NCBI GenBank assembly: GCA_026874595.1
Contig: CM049320.1
Location: 50,358,714-50,422,713 of the forward strand
Direction: 5' to 3'
Length of the DNA stretch: 64,000 nucleotides
Source of the DNA: Sipunculus nudus
Lineage: Eukaryota > Annelida > Sipuncula > Golfingiida > Sipunculidae
Shown here: positions 36,532-49,835 of the stretch, one piece after another
Numbering within the stretch: position 1 is the first letter of the stretch
Layout: each line of letters starts with the position of its first letter
The notes under the pieces: model-generated
What the model was told of the DNA's origin: nothing
What the model saw: the letters and a program-made list of their open reading frames with translations, nothing else
Database searches by the model: none
Program-made: the position numbers and the translations under genes

Positions 36532-38333
36532 GAATTCGGCATTCACTATTTTATTTTACTTATTTGTTCGTTTTAAGACTTTAAAAGTACTTTAATTTAT
36601 GGTTTTCTATTTCAGATTCAAGACACATATAAGAAATTTTCATCCTTCTGGATAGGGCTTCACGAGCTTGAATTTCAAGGATATAGGTTGGAAGCTTTAC
36701 TCTATATTAAATACTACCATTGAGAACCTAATAATGCTTTAGGGTTTATTTGTAATTGTAACATAATCTGTAACCGTTTCTTTTCAACCAAACATTTTTT
36801 ATATGAGCGTGGAGCTATGCCTAGCCTTTCAATATAAACAGCGTTGTATTGGCTCTTACTGTAAAAATTTTTATCAAAATAAATTAAAATTTTTATATAC
36901 TAGGATTTTCATTATAGATATTTGTCATGCCTTAATTTGAATGATTAACACATTCTTGATGTTCTAGTTCATATATAATAGGTTTTTGCTTAGGTGCTTC
37001 ATATAAACTTCTGACCATCTTTATGATCAAAACATAATTTAAATGGACTTTTTTCTTTAAAGATTTTATTCATTAGTCAATCAATAAGTCTCTAGTTTCA
37101 TTCAACCCTACTAAAACATATTATTAAGTATTCCATGTCTTTCACGGTGAAGATTTTGGTTTTGTGCCAAAGCGAGCTCTTCCGTCAGATAGAACTGAAT
37201 AAAGTGTTCCACCCTTTTATCCTAGGTCCCTTAAAATAACACTTTGTCATAGGGATAGCCTTATAATGTATCATTTCCGAATAATTTAAATGTTATTTAC
37301 AATTATTTGTTTACATTAAAGCTGGACCAACCGTTCTTCATTGGTCTTCATAAACTGGTCTCCTGGGGAGCCGAATGATGAACATGGAGCCCAGTTGTGT
37401 ATGAAGATGGCCAGAAACACAGGTTTGTTATTTGCTTGATTGCATCAATGAAATAAGGAATAATTTAATTCTTAAAACAACCTGATAAACAGGTACTAGA
37501 TACCAAGAAAGCATCGTGTATACGAGTCATTTGATCGGACCATACAGGTATGTAAGGAATAACATTTGTGACCAGTACACCTTACTAAAGGCGGACGCGT
37601 TCAAAGATGAGCCAATCACCACGTCTTTGCAATCAGGGATGCTAGTTTATTTTCAAAATCTCTGTAACAAAATGGTCTGCTCAGTTTTAATTTATAAACC
37701 TAATCAAATCATCACATCAGGGCTGTAACCACGTACAGTTTTAAGGTTGCATTGTTAAACTTTGCCAAAATTCAAATAATGGGATATCTGACAAAGACCT
37801 CAATTAATATTAATATGAAGTAGTGTTTTCTCAAAATAAAAAAAGCAGCTTTAAGAATACAGAAAGCAAAGTTTTATTTTCCCCAGGAGCAAACTTAGAA
37901 GTTGTATATTATAGAATTTTTATTTTCCAGTGAAGGCTAAGCCTTAAAGGAGTGTTAAAACAATGTTAAAAGACACGAATTATACAATGTGGATTCTTAA
38001 AACACTAATTTAATAACCATGAATTGTGAATGGATTTAATACAGGAGGTTGGAGTGATGAAAACTGCGCCAGGGAAGAAGGGTTGGTTATATCTGTAAAC
38101 GTCATCCCCTAAAAAGTACAACGCTTAGACCATCGACAGGACCCTTGCCGCCAATATTAGGTCACTGTCCTGCCAACATGTATGAAATGGGTGAGCTTAA
38201 CAGGGCATTGAGATGTGAAGTTCAAAACAAAAACATATCACTTTTGTCTGATCAATAGTTTCTCTGAATACTTAATATCAGATTCTACTATATCGCAGGA
38301 ACTTTCGGCCACCGGCATGTTTCCAAAGTGAAG
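34112..38333 (+). CDS. C-type lectin domain gene L1 (3' end not found)
   Basis: Exons: 34112-34158 (tentative), 34814-34837 (24-bp microexon), 35301-35508, 36616-36686, 37322-37422, 38045-38081 and 38299-38333. Phases chain correctly (2, 2, 0, 2, 1, 2, 1). Together they encode one complete CTLD: CEMAGFGDDYKLGF, SYCYFVF, the helix region ANKACGDKDAHLASIHTL, FWIGLHELEFQGYSW, FINWSPGEPNDEHGAQLC, WSDENCAREEG and a final PPAC. EPN is the mannose-type sugar-specificity motif, and WSD stands where WND is usual, so calcium-dependent sugar binding is plausible. The start exon and a signal peptide were not convincingly found. No stalk or membrane exon follows before L2's own signal peptide at 40591; the only later piece is the broken CTLD exon at 39801. 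L1 may therefore be a fragment of a larger ancestral gene. Confidence 0.65.
34814..34837 (+). CDS. 24-bp microexon of lectin L1 (candidate)
   Basis: TTCATTTCAG precedes and GTGAGT follows a 24-bp stretch that is phase 2-2. It adds HDRSLSMGA-type residues between VD and TGLRDCEMAG, keeping frame whether included or skipped (skipping gives VDQTGLRDC). Both splice sites are strong, and a chance match of this quality in the right phase is unlikely but possible. Confidence 0.45.
35688..35759. repeat. (TA)n-(GA)n compound microsatellite
   Basis: A TA run at 35688-35724 is followed by a GA run at 35726-35758, immediately before the first tRNA-like MITE copy in the L1 intron. Confidence 0.9.
35760..36047 (+). 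mobile_element. tRNA-like MITE/SINE, copy 1
   Basis: Starts GTATGAATAGCCATGCTGG after the GA run and ends at GGTGTACGGC before (TA)n. On the minus strand the middle (about 35893-35830) reads like a Ser/Leu-type tRNA: an A box in ATGGCCGAGAGGACGAAGGC and a B box in GTGGGTTCGAATCC. Downstream on the plus strand are two TGACGTCA palindromes (about 35946-35970). Confidence 0.65.
36078..36322 (+). mobile_element. tRNA-like MITE, copy 2, with 47-bp terminal inverted repeats
   Basis: The left arm 36078-36124 and the right arm 36276-36322 are reverse complements with one mismatch in 47 bp. The tRNA-like body is the same as copy 1 (B box as GGATTCGAACCC on the plus strand), and a TGACGTCA lies just before the right arm. 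Both ends abut (TA)n (36048-36074 and 36326-36380). Confidence 0.75.
36384..36475 (-). mobile_element. tRNA-like MITE, copy 3, internally deleted, inverted
   Basis: Read on the minus strand it begins TAGATGGAAAGGGTACACAC...GTGGTTCAC as in copy 1, then jumps to GGCGACTTTTG...GCAGCAGGGAGAAC, the far end of copy 1. The tRNA-like middle is deleted. (TA)n flanks both sides (36326-36380 and 36472-36526). Confidence 0.65.
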
Positions 38334-39800
38334 GTAACACAGATAAAGAGTAGACATGTTACCCTTAGATCGATTATAGAGAACAATATAATCAGATATA
38401 TCGTCCATTTAAGATATACCCCTTCATTTTCTTGAAATATTGTTATGAGAAAATTTGTAGAATATAAAAAAAGGATTGCACATCTGAGGAAAAATATTGT
38501 TCTAATTGTTCTCCATTTATACTCTAAGATTATTCCAGATTATTGAATAAGGGGTCCCCTGGAATTTAAAAATGGGTATAACTGAAAGAGATGAAACTAT
38601 AAATGAGAAATACAGTAGACGACTTATCCCTTTGAATAAAACATGACCAGGCCATGCATACTGTCAGAGAAATAAAAATTGATGTCTTTAAAAAAGTATG
38701 TTTAAAAATATTTAAATTCCATTGAAAGGTGACAATATCATATGGAATATGTTGAATCACACTTAAAGCAGGAAATTTGTTGTTCAACCTCTGAAAAATA
38801 TCTAAGAGTAAAACATTGGATTGTCAAATCATAAGAGACAGAGTCCTGTCTCAAGGTCCTGGAAAAACACCGAGTTAAATATATAAATACAATCGCCATC
38901 CTATGCTTGATAAGGAATATTAATGTGGTTGTAATGGAGTTTCGGATTTTTCTGAGGAATGGTTTACTCTAATGTGTCAAAAACAATAAGGTTAAGGTTA
39001 AGGTTAATAATAAGTTAATATGCCGAATAACTATGCTAAGATTACATACATATCTAGAAGTAACTCATTCTTTCTTAGTGAGTTTGTTGAATTTGACAAT
39101 AGCTTCGGTAAAGGCATAGAAAAATCTTATAGGATTAATTCATAGAAAGCGGCACATTCAGGTGTTGGCCAATCAAAACAAGTGTTACGTGTTTCACGTT
39201 TGTCTGTCTGTCTGCCCAGAATGTCCGTTTACATAGGTATAAATCTGTACCTTTTATTTATTGTAAATGAAGATGATTGCATTAGACGATATAAAAGCAC
39301 TGATTAATTACGGTACATGTCAATTTTACATCCGATTAATATAGCTACATGGATCGGGGATTCTGACAAAAAAAGTCCCGAACTTGAGGGGTTCAAAATT
39401 TAATAACTGCTGCATGTTTGTTGTTGGTCGTTGGTGTGAAGAAGGAGGTGTAAAATTTAAACATATCTGTTGAATGTCATTGGACCAGGTGTTCAACGTT
39501 TTGATTTATGATAAGAATAAGTTTGCATAGTGAAATTTGCTACATCTAATGCTCAGAAGTGCATGTTGCCTCTGGCGGTCGGTGGCAAGTGTCATCTGAA
39601 TTGTTACTGTCATATTTAAATTATTCACATCTTTGTACACTCCAATAACAACAAACTTAGATACGGTATTAATAGAATTAATAATCCTAAAAGGAACTTT
39701 TTTTCAGAATTACCCAATATACACTACACAGAGTCATATGCACAAAAACGTATATAAGTACGCATGTGGGTTTATATGCCTGCATGTATAAATGATTCAG
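38334..39800. other. Between L1 and the orphan CTLD exon
   Basis: No CTLD front half, stalk or membrane exon was found. The plus and minus frames here are short and unrecognised. Confidence 0.45.
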
Positions 39801-39906
39801 GGAAACTGCACAAGACTGTACTCCAAACCGAAAGGTCAGACAGGAAAATGGACGGACGAAAACTGTGATCAGAGGCGCGGATTCCTTTGAACGGTTCCGC
39901 GCAGAG
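39801..39906 (+). pseudogene. Orphan CTLD C-terminal exon with frameshift/stop
   Basis: After ATTCAG the frame reads GNCTRLYSKPKGQTGKWTDE, then NCDQRRGFL and TGA (39888-39890) where the last conserved Cys should be. Shifting frame continues as ERFRAE to a GTGATT donor-like site, so a small deletion at the Cys codon is likely. No front half of this CTLD exists upstream. Confidence 0.65.
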
Positions 39907-39934
39907 GTGATTCTTACATAAAATGTATTTATTT

Positions 39935-40195
39935 TAAAGGGGCCTAATCACCTGTCTGACTTTTATTAACTAAAAGTGATCCATAAGAGACTTAAAAATA
40001 GGCCAGAAAACGTGGATATCACCGCACACAAGTTGCTTGTTTTGTTTATAATAACATGTTTATAATATGTTGGGGCCAGCCAATATAATCAAATCAAATT
40101 CGACAAGGCCCTTGGTGGCAAGTCAGATAAGCTAGAGCTTTGCAAATTGCATTGTGCAACAAATGACCTTTCTACCCCGACATATTTGCAACATA
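39935..40195 (+). repeat. Interspersed repeat, copy 2
   Basis: Homologous, in the opposite orientation, to 30875-31135 over about 250 bp, starting AAAGGGGCCTAATC and including AACATGTTTATAATATGTTG and CAGATAAGCTAGAGCTTTGC. It lies between the orphan CTLD exon and L2. Confidence 0.7.
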
Positions 40196-40590
40196 CTATC
40201 TAAAATTTTGTTTTTCTAGTATGTCAAAATTGATGTGTTTACAAACACGTTGATGATAAATAAGCTCATACATCCTTCACGCAGGTGTTAAGAGGACTTT
40301 TCATAACCATAACTACCTTAGAAGTTAACATATATCGACAGATAAAACCGGACATCGCATGAATTTTTTTTTTTGAAGGCAGGTGAGTGGGCACCTTTAT
40401 GTAGCCTCAGGCTTATCAATATGTTTACGTGTCTTTCTGGCACAGCTGTTTGACACCAAGCAACGTTAGTCCGGTGTCATGCTCAGATCGAAACAGATGA
40501 ATAAATTAGGTCGGCGTTTCATCGATCTATGACTGTCAAGGTATAAAGTTCCCATAGTACGAAGTACAGGAACGCTGGCGTTGCCACAGC

Positions 40591-43500
40591 ATGAACAAAA
40601 TCGATATGTTGATCATCCTATTGATCAATATTGTTATCAGTGTTGCACCTACTCCTATCATAAGGGATGATGCCCACTCGCCATTTGGTGGATTGTCTGC
40701 TCAGTACCTGGTACTAGTGGTACGATACGAAAACTTTTGATCACTGACCGCTCATATTACAATGTAAAAGACTTGTACCATTTCAGTTTCGACACCTATC
40801 GGCTAATGCAGGAATCGATCCAAAGTACCAACAAGCAAATATATTATTTTCAACGTACAAAAGATGACTTAACGTAATAATATACAGACAGTCGTCCATG
40901 TTCCTGCTACATTTTTAAGTTTTATATTATAATGCAGGCTATTTAACCGTATGTACAAAAAAATGAATAAAAAGCACCATTAACATGTCTTAACACTGCA
41001 TATTAAGAAATTATAGCAGCCGTTAATATCCGTAGGGTTTTGAAAATACATCTTCCGAAGTGTATAAATGCGTTGCATCAGGATAGAAATATTTCTAATT
41101 CATGGTTTATATGAAATATTTTTAAGCCAATGAAGTATTACACTGGTAGACTAATCAGAGTATATATGACACGGCTTGGTTGCATCACAGTTATTTTGGC
41201 AGTAGGGAACATACAAACCTCGCTTACTGACGAAATTTTAATATCACGGACCCGTGCCGGCCAATTCATCAGATTAAGTTCCCTAAATATACCACGTTTT
41301 AAAGAAAGTTAACACGCATACCCGATCACAAGAAAACCGAAAAGGGTTTATTTAATTCATAATGGGAAATATTATTCCTCTAACATAATTCTCCTTACCA
41401 ATATTCACCTGTTTATTTCTCAGATCCACTGAACCCAGTGATGACATCTCCTCCAGTAAGTGGAGTCTGCCGGTTTGGGTTCGTCCTTTATCAGCGTAAC
41501 TGCTATAAGTACATGCCTGAAAAATTAGACTGGTTCTCAGCTTAGGAATATTGTCGACAAGGAGGATCACACCTGACCTCTATCTACAGTGAGGATCAGA
41601 ACAAGTTTGTTTTCTTCATCTCTAGAAGTCATGAAAATAGTGATGTTTTCATTGAATTATCAGACGTAGATGTGAGTATACCGTGTCCTTTATCTCAAGC
41701 AAGACAAACAAAGGTCTTTATAAACTTTAAGACTCTCAGTCATGTAAAATTACAAATCGAATATACTTCATGATATCTATTTTTTAAACGATAACAACTT
41801 GCGGATTTTAATTCCTGCAGGAAATATCCTTCAAAACACCCCTATTAGCAAGGTTTTATTAATCCTTAAAAGAAAGGATCTTGAAAGATAATCTGATAAG
41901 CTGCAGGTTTAAGGATGGAATCAGAGTATATATGACACGGCCCTTATTTTTTCTAAACACATAAAATCATGAATAGTTAGAATAATAGGTTTTAATCCAT
42001 CCACTCTTTCTTAAAACAACCAATACTTAATATCGTAAATCGTAAATGTTAAAATAATGTCGCAGTAACTTTGCATATTTGTTATATGTGGGAAACGGTT
42101 TTCACAATTTTCTCAGGTTCGTAGGACAGAATATTCTAAGGCTAGAAGTAAAATTACTTTGCATCATAGTACATTTTGATTGTTAATAATGCACAACGTC
42201 GTATTAATCTCACCTACTCTAATCTTTATGCAGATTCGTCACCATTACCTCTGGTCGGACCACTACACCAATTGGAATTCAGGTGAACCTCGACAGCACG
42301 CGGGAGGTGGATGCATCACTATGAATAGGTGGGAGAAATGGTCGGATGACAAGTGCAGGGAGCCTCGTCCGTCAGTTCGTAAATACTCACTCGGTAAGAT
42401 GGATATCCGACACGGTTTTCCTTATGAAAAATTACAAAGCATGCGTATAAAATGCGGAATGTTATCATTTACCATAAAATCCAACATAATAGCAAATAAT
42501 TTCATCAAAACAACAACACTAAGGGCTCACACGAAAGCACCGATGAATAAGTATTCTATGAAAATCAAACACAATGCAAAACACGCGAGTAAACTAAAAG
42601 ACACAGATGCTAACTCGTTCCTCATTTAGACAAAATTCAAATCAAACATAGGAACAGGCTTTTGAATATCCAGCTGATCCAGTTAGTAGATATTCTATCG
42701 GATTGATCATAAGATATATCAAAACCGATATAAATGTGATTCAGCTGACTCTTATATAAACGACCGATTAACACCAGTCACTTTTTGACACATATGTGCC
42801 TTTGTTCCGGGAACTTAGAGAGATTTTTCGATTAAAATCTAAACATATGAAGAAATATGCCGGATTACATGGTATCGATCCAAATATATATGCATTAGCT
42901 ATTTATATATAGTTTTCTTTTTAACCCTATTTTTAGGGCCTAATATTTGAAAATATGTTCAGCCTTCTTGCACTGAAGGAGCAGTACAAATGGAACTTCT
43001 TGGTACTGATGCATCTGAACCCTCTCTTTCCTTTCTTCAAACGTTAAACGTGATATTTAAGTATCATTAACAAATCCAAATCCAGCTACGCTTCCACCTT
43101 ACCGGGGCAGATGTCCGAATCAAGATGGTGCAAAATGGCGGCAATACGGAAAAGACTGTTTCACATTGATGGTGACGTAAGGATTAAGGAGTTGGCGGAC
43201 GCCGTCGGTACCTGCCAGAATCTTACTATATCTAACGGCAACGTTTCGGCTCAGCTTGCGTATGTGACGGACGAGGTTGAGACTACGTTCCTACTGAGGC
43301 AGTTCCGGTTGGTGCGTGTGGTTAGGAATCTCTGGATTGGTTTACGGAGAACCCTAGACAGTACATAGAAAATTACAAGCATAGTTTCTACAAGAACAGT
43401 ATGAAAAGAATGAAATGCAAGTGCTATCCCTATATTTGCCTTCGATTCCTAGTAGATGTCTTTCTTATTTTGCATGAGGCTCATTTCATGTTTCTCTTTA

Positions 43501-46500
43501 ATTTTACTCACTTTGAAACATATATGATAAAACAGATTTAAACATTACTTTAATAAACGTTTTGAATCCAGTGGATACAAACAATAATGTTATCATAGGA
43601 ATCTGGCTGTGGTGTGCATAAAACTGACCATGGCTATGTTATGAAAACTGTCTGAAGATACATAGTTGGTATATTTTAGATCCGTCCTTTTAAGCCATGC
43701 ATTAATTTTTCTGTTTTATCTGTTTACACTTGTAGGAACCTGGACAATTAATTTTGTGTATAATCTTATAATTTGTGCTTTTTAAATCGAGTGTTTACAA
43801 CTTATCAATATGAAGATATATTCCCTACCCTTAGGGCAAGTGTCAAAAGAAACACTTCTGTACTTTTATACTCTGACTATAAATTCAAATATTTCTTCCA
43901 TTAAAAACATTCTGATTATAAATTTGTCTAGCAGGCCATTGCCTCAGAAATAGTCTAATTTCATTTTTGTCTCGGGACAGTCCTTGCACTCGCATTTAAT
44001 AACCATTAATGCAATTCGTACATATAGAGCATTTCAACAGTTGAAGGTGACAGTGACGCCATACAGAAGAATGTTTTGCCTGTACCCTGTTCTCCGATTC
44101 TCATTTGTTTTCCAATTAAGATACTTTTCCCCTACTATCGGCGATGTCCAACGACGATTTTCTTCTTCCACCAGGTAAATTAATAAAGACTGAAAAGTGA
44201 CTGTCTATTCAAGACATTGCCAATGGATATGGATTGGGTTAAGTGAAATAGGATTTCCTAGCTATTCCTGTTAACATTATCGAACTATGGAGAAGCGGAT
44301 CATTAAATTCCAAAAGACAATAGCAGGTATAACTTGATGCCAAAATAAACCAAGCAATGAAGCCCTGCATGAGTAAATAGTTGTTTTCACTTTTTACACA
44401 GACGAGGCGAACACGTCCCATGCCCATGATTTACTCGCCACTGATCATAAACAGGATGTAGAATGTTTCTAATGATACTATTACAATACAAGGTAATAAA
44501 AAGGTTTTGCTGAAAAAAGTTTTGTGGTAGTAGTGAGGCATTGAGACTTATAATAATCCTTTTTTTCACACACACACGCATATACATATGCTTGATTTTG
44601 ATTTTTTTTGTGATTACTTCCATCATTTTGTAGCTATTACGGAATTTGAGTTGCTAATCTCTTTTTAACGTTCCCTTACATTGTTTTAGATCGATTTGAA
44701 TGGCTCGACGGTACAAACTGGGGTAACAGTGAACTAAACAATGACACAGACAAGGACTGCGTTTTGATGGAGAGTGACGGTACGTGGAGAACCAGCCTTT
44801 GCTCAGTGGATCAATATAGAACAAATGGTGTTTTATGTCTGGGGGACAAAGGTGAGCCATTATTATTTATCAACTACTGTTACACAGTCCAACAAAATAT
44901 ATAATTATGGTGTTTTCAAGACAATCTAGCTAAAAAGCAAGAAAAATTAGGAACTTTCGCGCGAGGGAATTAATGGCTAAGTAATTACTATAAATGTACT
45001 AACAATGTTCACCAAGAGTAACTACCTAGGCTGCCAAAAAATGTTTTCGAAAACCCAGGGGATCAATTTTACCACACACACACTAACATTTTGTGGTACA
45101 AGATGGCGTAATACGGCTTGCGTTTTTCTGTTCTTATAAGGTTTTATGGTTATAAAAAAACCTTTCCTATGGAGGTTGCTTTTGTGTTCATATACATGTG
45201 TAATTTTTAATCTGAGCTTCAGAAAAAATACGTGTAAAAGAGGCTTCGCTATTTGCAAATTAGCTTAGTTACAAGGCTAATATCCAGTAATAAGTGACAC
45301 GAAATAAATCAATGGCGCCTTTCTAACATCTTGCTATAATCCTGACACTCTAAAATGCTAAACCGTCAAAGGTCAGCTAAAAAATTATCATTGAACGCCC
45401 ACACGAACCGGTATTGAAAAATAAAGACATAAATAATTAAATATATAATGCCTGTGGAGATAGAACTTATGACATACTTTCCATCAAAAATACAATCAGT
45501 TAAACTGCCGAGTATTTACAGAAGCCATTTTATTAGACTTTTATAATGCACATGAACGGTCGATTTCGTATGTTTGAACTGATGCATGTAATGACTATAG
45601 AATGTTGAAAACTAAACTTTTTTTCGCAATGTCATCAGTTATACTGGGGACAATATATATTCTTAAATTTTGGGCCCAATTAAATCTTTAAAATTACATG
45701 TTGGTTAGGTTGTAAAATAAACCAAAGCTCGGTTTCATTCTGTTTCAATTGGAAAATGAGGCCTGAATAAAAAAAAAAAACAAAACAAATACGATAGCCA
45801 CAAGTCTTATGAAGCTCCGCATTGGAGGAATAGAATATATGACACTCTCCGTGTACGTATACAATAAGCTTTAGGATTGGTCTATGTGTCTATGATGTCT
45901 ATGTTACAAGTCCATTAAGTAAAGGCCAGTAGTATAACATACAAGACTTTTTAAGAGTTGTTAGGATCCATTGTGCCGTCCGTTAATATGTTGTTTCATA
46001 TATGTTTCTGTGATTACAGAGGTGTGGACCTGGGAACCAACGCGACCACAATTACCCACGACCCGAACGACTACGCTGCCCAATTTCACCATGTTAAACA
46101 CTACGATACAGGACGTAGCGACCACAAGAATCAGTTAGTTTCCTTTGTCATATCTCTCTCTCCATCTCTCTCTCTGTCTCATTCTCTAACGGATTGACGT
46201 GGTTTGTATTTGGTCACACTGTTATGTATAACATTGAAAAAAATGCACGATTATCTGTATATTAATTTAATAAACCCATAAAGGTTAGATAATATTTAAA
46301 TACAAATTTAAACAAACAATAAAATGTAATACTACCACATGTTAGTGTGAAGGAGGACGCAGCTATTACGACCGTAACGCAAGCTGGAAATATAAAACCA
46401 GGCACAGTTATATAGTTAAATCACATTCAAAATTGTAACACAATAACAAGTCTTTACATGACCCTGTTTTAAAGAATATTACAATGCTTTATAAGATACC

Positions 46501-46858
46501 AGTTTTAAGTTTTCGGGAATTTAAATGGGTTATCACATTTACAGAATAACAGGTCGCTTTTTTCCATTGTGGATGCTATTTCTTGTGTGTTGTTTTCTTT
46601 ACAGGTCCTGGATTAAGTCACGAGGCAACCACTGCCATAGTAGTGGTGTTATCACTCGTGGCTGTTGGTGCGACTATAGTTTCCATAACTGTGTCTGTGC
46701 TGTTCTGGAGACGTTCACGCCAGAAACCACCGAGTTCTGCCTCTGACAAACAGTGGTTCACACAAGAGGGCGTTCTGTACCTAGATGGACCACCTAATAG
46801 TGTGGGTTATATGGCGGCCGACAGTGGAACCGACGGACCATATAGGCAAAAAAACTAA
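40591..46858 (+). pseudogene. Two-CTLD, Thr-rich stalk, type I membrane lectin L2 with an in-frame stop and a frameshift
   Basis: Exons: signal peptide from 40591 (MNKIDMLIILLINIVISVAP; 3' border unclear), CTLD1 41424-41671 and 42234-42393, CTLD2 43086-43360 and 44690-44851, stalk 46020-46133, and membrane helix plus tail 46605-46858. Junctions after the first exon chain in phase (mostly 1). CTLD1 shows CRFGFVLYQRNCYKY, then W F S A followed by TAG (41543-41545) and EYCRQGGSHLTSI, later TNWNSGEPR. CTLD2 starts CPNQDGAKWRQYGKDCFTL; near 43157-43165 one base is missing, moving AVGTCQNL...FRLVRVVRNLWIGL into another frame. The last exons encode LPTTRTTTLPNFT and the helix AIVVVLSLVAVGATIVSITV with a tail holding YLDGPP and GYMAADSG. 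Called a pseudogene on two lesions, but the clean 3' exons suggest recent inactivation, a polymorphic null or a sequencing error. Confidence 0.7.
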
Positions 46859-49775
46859 AATTAACCTCCCACTGGATCGATGCTGTGAAATCATAATACA
46901 GACCAAAATTATATATGGTAACATACTTAATTTGTGAAGTGTTATATTCTGTAAATTGTCGAATACTTTAAATATATTTATCACGCATAAATCAACGGCT
47001 CGCTCCAATTGAATACTTTCAATATATGGAATTTTATTACCGCCTGAAATGTAATATGATTGACCACATGGTGGGGATATGATATACAAACATAAAAAAG
47101 ATATGTTTTCTTATGAGCTTGTTAACTTTTAATTTAAGAGCGACGAAATTCTACAGCGGCTTACGGAATTGAACTTTTTTTCTTTCCTTGCGACGTATAC
47201 AAAATGTACAAACTTATTCCAGTGTATCAGTCACATACATACACACTGGCAACTACTAAGGATGATTCCATTTTGGCGTTATAACCCTGACTCTTCAGAC
47301 AACTTTCAGGTGACAGGTCACTGCATTTATCTTATACTATCTGGATAGAAACTAGGAAGCAGTCCTTTTGTCTGTTTGAATAAGCAAATGATACTGATTT
47401 CTGTGATGTTGAGCGATGCCACATCAAAATCGACCAATATGAGGTAAAAAAATAATATTTTCCCCGTTTAAACCTGAATCTTGCAGTTAAGATGCTGCTT
47501 TTTAATCGGTTAATCCTGAAAGCCTCACGCAACTGAAATAAACTTATGGATTAAAGCTGTAAGGATTATACCTGCACTCTTGTGATTTAGTGCCAATCTA
47601 TACTCAATTCAACTACTCTAACCCACCTTTGATAATTTATATAATATGCACCCAAGTTTGCTTTAGATTTTAGCGCTATTGTTAATTGAATGTTTTGCTA
47701 TGTATGTAAATTAACCTTATAATTATAATTATTATTATTTTTATTATTATAATTACTATTATTATTATTATAATTATTATTTGAACCAGGGGCAAATATG
47801 ACAAATGTAGCAATTATGTAACGGCAATATACTATTTTCCCGTGTATGGATTTCGTATGATTTATTCAGAAATAAATATGACTGAACAGATGTACCGTCT
47901 TGCGACTTATCAGTGACGACTTAAGCTGACGATCATGAAGTACATCCATTTGATGATTCATAGACATCACGTCACAATGGGATTTGTTAGTCATACTGTT
48001 TTTGCGTCACACATACTCCCCTCCTACGTTACATGAATAAATATTTAATGGCAACTGGAAAGACATAACCAGAACGTCTCTCTCTAGACAAGGCAACACC
48101 GTTCTGACGTCGCAAAGTTAATAAATATATTTCATATTCAATTAAATCATCACATTTTCCCCTTTGATAACAGTAAATTTGTAGTGACAAACAAAATAAA
48201 TTTGACAGATTGACAGGGGTGTTTGAACTGAGTTCAATTTTTGATTATATCTATATGGGACTGTGTTCTTTAAACGCATGTGTATCAATGACACTAATAA
48301 GCATGGGACCTTTATTTCATTCGTTCTTATAGCACTTCCAAGGACAGACATTCTTACACTTTTCCCATATCAATGTAAGTAGCTACACAAATTTAGGCAA
48401 CACTGAGACGTTAATCAAGAGATCCCCTCATTTATAATCATATGCAGCAGGTATTTCTTTTGACGTAAGATCGTTATACGGGTACAATGCGCTACAAAAT
48501 AATATATTTTGGGTTTCCTGCATTTTAAAAATTTCCAGTAACAGATAACTGGCGGCGTGGGAGTTGGTGTAGCCATATATAAAACAAATAACCGTCATAA
48601 AAGTATTGTACCATAAGTAACAAACTTAGTGTTACCAGTAGGGTATTTTATCATCTATTTTATCATATTGTATTTAAAATCATTACCTAAATAACCTGAG
48701 GTAACACATTAATGTTGAGTTAAAAATAAACCTGTTTTATAAAGCTATTTATACACTGCTTTCTTTTGATTCGGTAGATTTTGATATTGAATACATGGTC
48801 ATGTAGAGCGAGTTAGAAATGCGATTTCAGTTCAAGGTATGCTACCATATATGTGTTGATATCGTCCCATGACTTACATATTTACGTAAGCAATTGTTTA
48901 ACAGTTTAAAAGACTGAAACATTTTATTTCAAAAGTCTAACAGTCTGAAAAAGAACACGGAAGTATTAGATAAGGATCCCACGACGGGTATATATACATA
49001 TAGTCATTTATTAAGTAAACCCGACTGGACATATATATTTACACTCATTGGTATCTGATTTATGATCTATAGAAAATCTGACGAGAAATATTCAGTGAAA
49101 CACTTAGATAAGATAAATCTAAGAATTATACGCAAACGACGGACCATGGTTCACAGCAGAATGGGAGCAGCGGTAATGATGGTTCTAGCATTGTTCTATG
49201 AAAAATATGACTAAATTGAATTCTTTTGAGCCACAAGAAAGGTGTTTACTTATATGTCTCCGACTCTGGGAGAAAACAACAATAAAAGTATTCTCAAGGA
49301 TGTAGATAAAGGAAAATACGTAAAACATTTTAGAATTGTAAAAGTGTAAAAGTAAATAACATATTCAATCCGCTGTTGATTAATATGTTTTGTCACGCTT
49401 ATGCGCTAATGTTTTCAGACAAAATTAATTATATAACTTTTGAAAACAAATTATGCTTCATAAAGGTCCATTAATCCGAGTCATATCTGTCCACTTATGA
49501 TAAAAGTGCTTAACCCGTAAAGCATTTGCACATTTTTAACCGAGGCTCAAATAAAATCAAACAGTATGACCAAATACTCCGAGAATTAAATACTGAAGTA
49601 TATTAAACTTTAATATGTAACATATACTAGTATGTCTTGTTCATATAATTATATATCATATCTGAGTCGGAATCTAATGCTGCCGGAATCTCAATGACAA
49701 TGCAAAAGGAATCCATTCGTTTTTGATGAAATTCCGTAAGGTTTCAGGATTGTCAAGGACCTGAATGTCATATCA

Positions 49776-49835
<60 letters not shown>

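Noticed and set aside
43984-44178. 64-codon frame ending at a GTAAAT donor in the L2 intron
   Set aside because: CTLD2 reads continuously from 43360 to 44690 without it, and it has no CTLD similarity.
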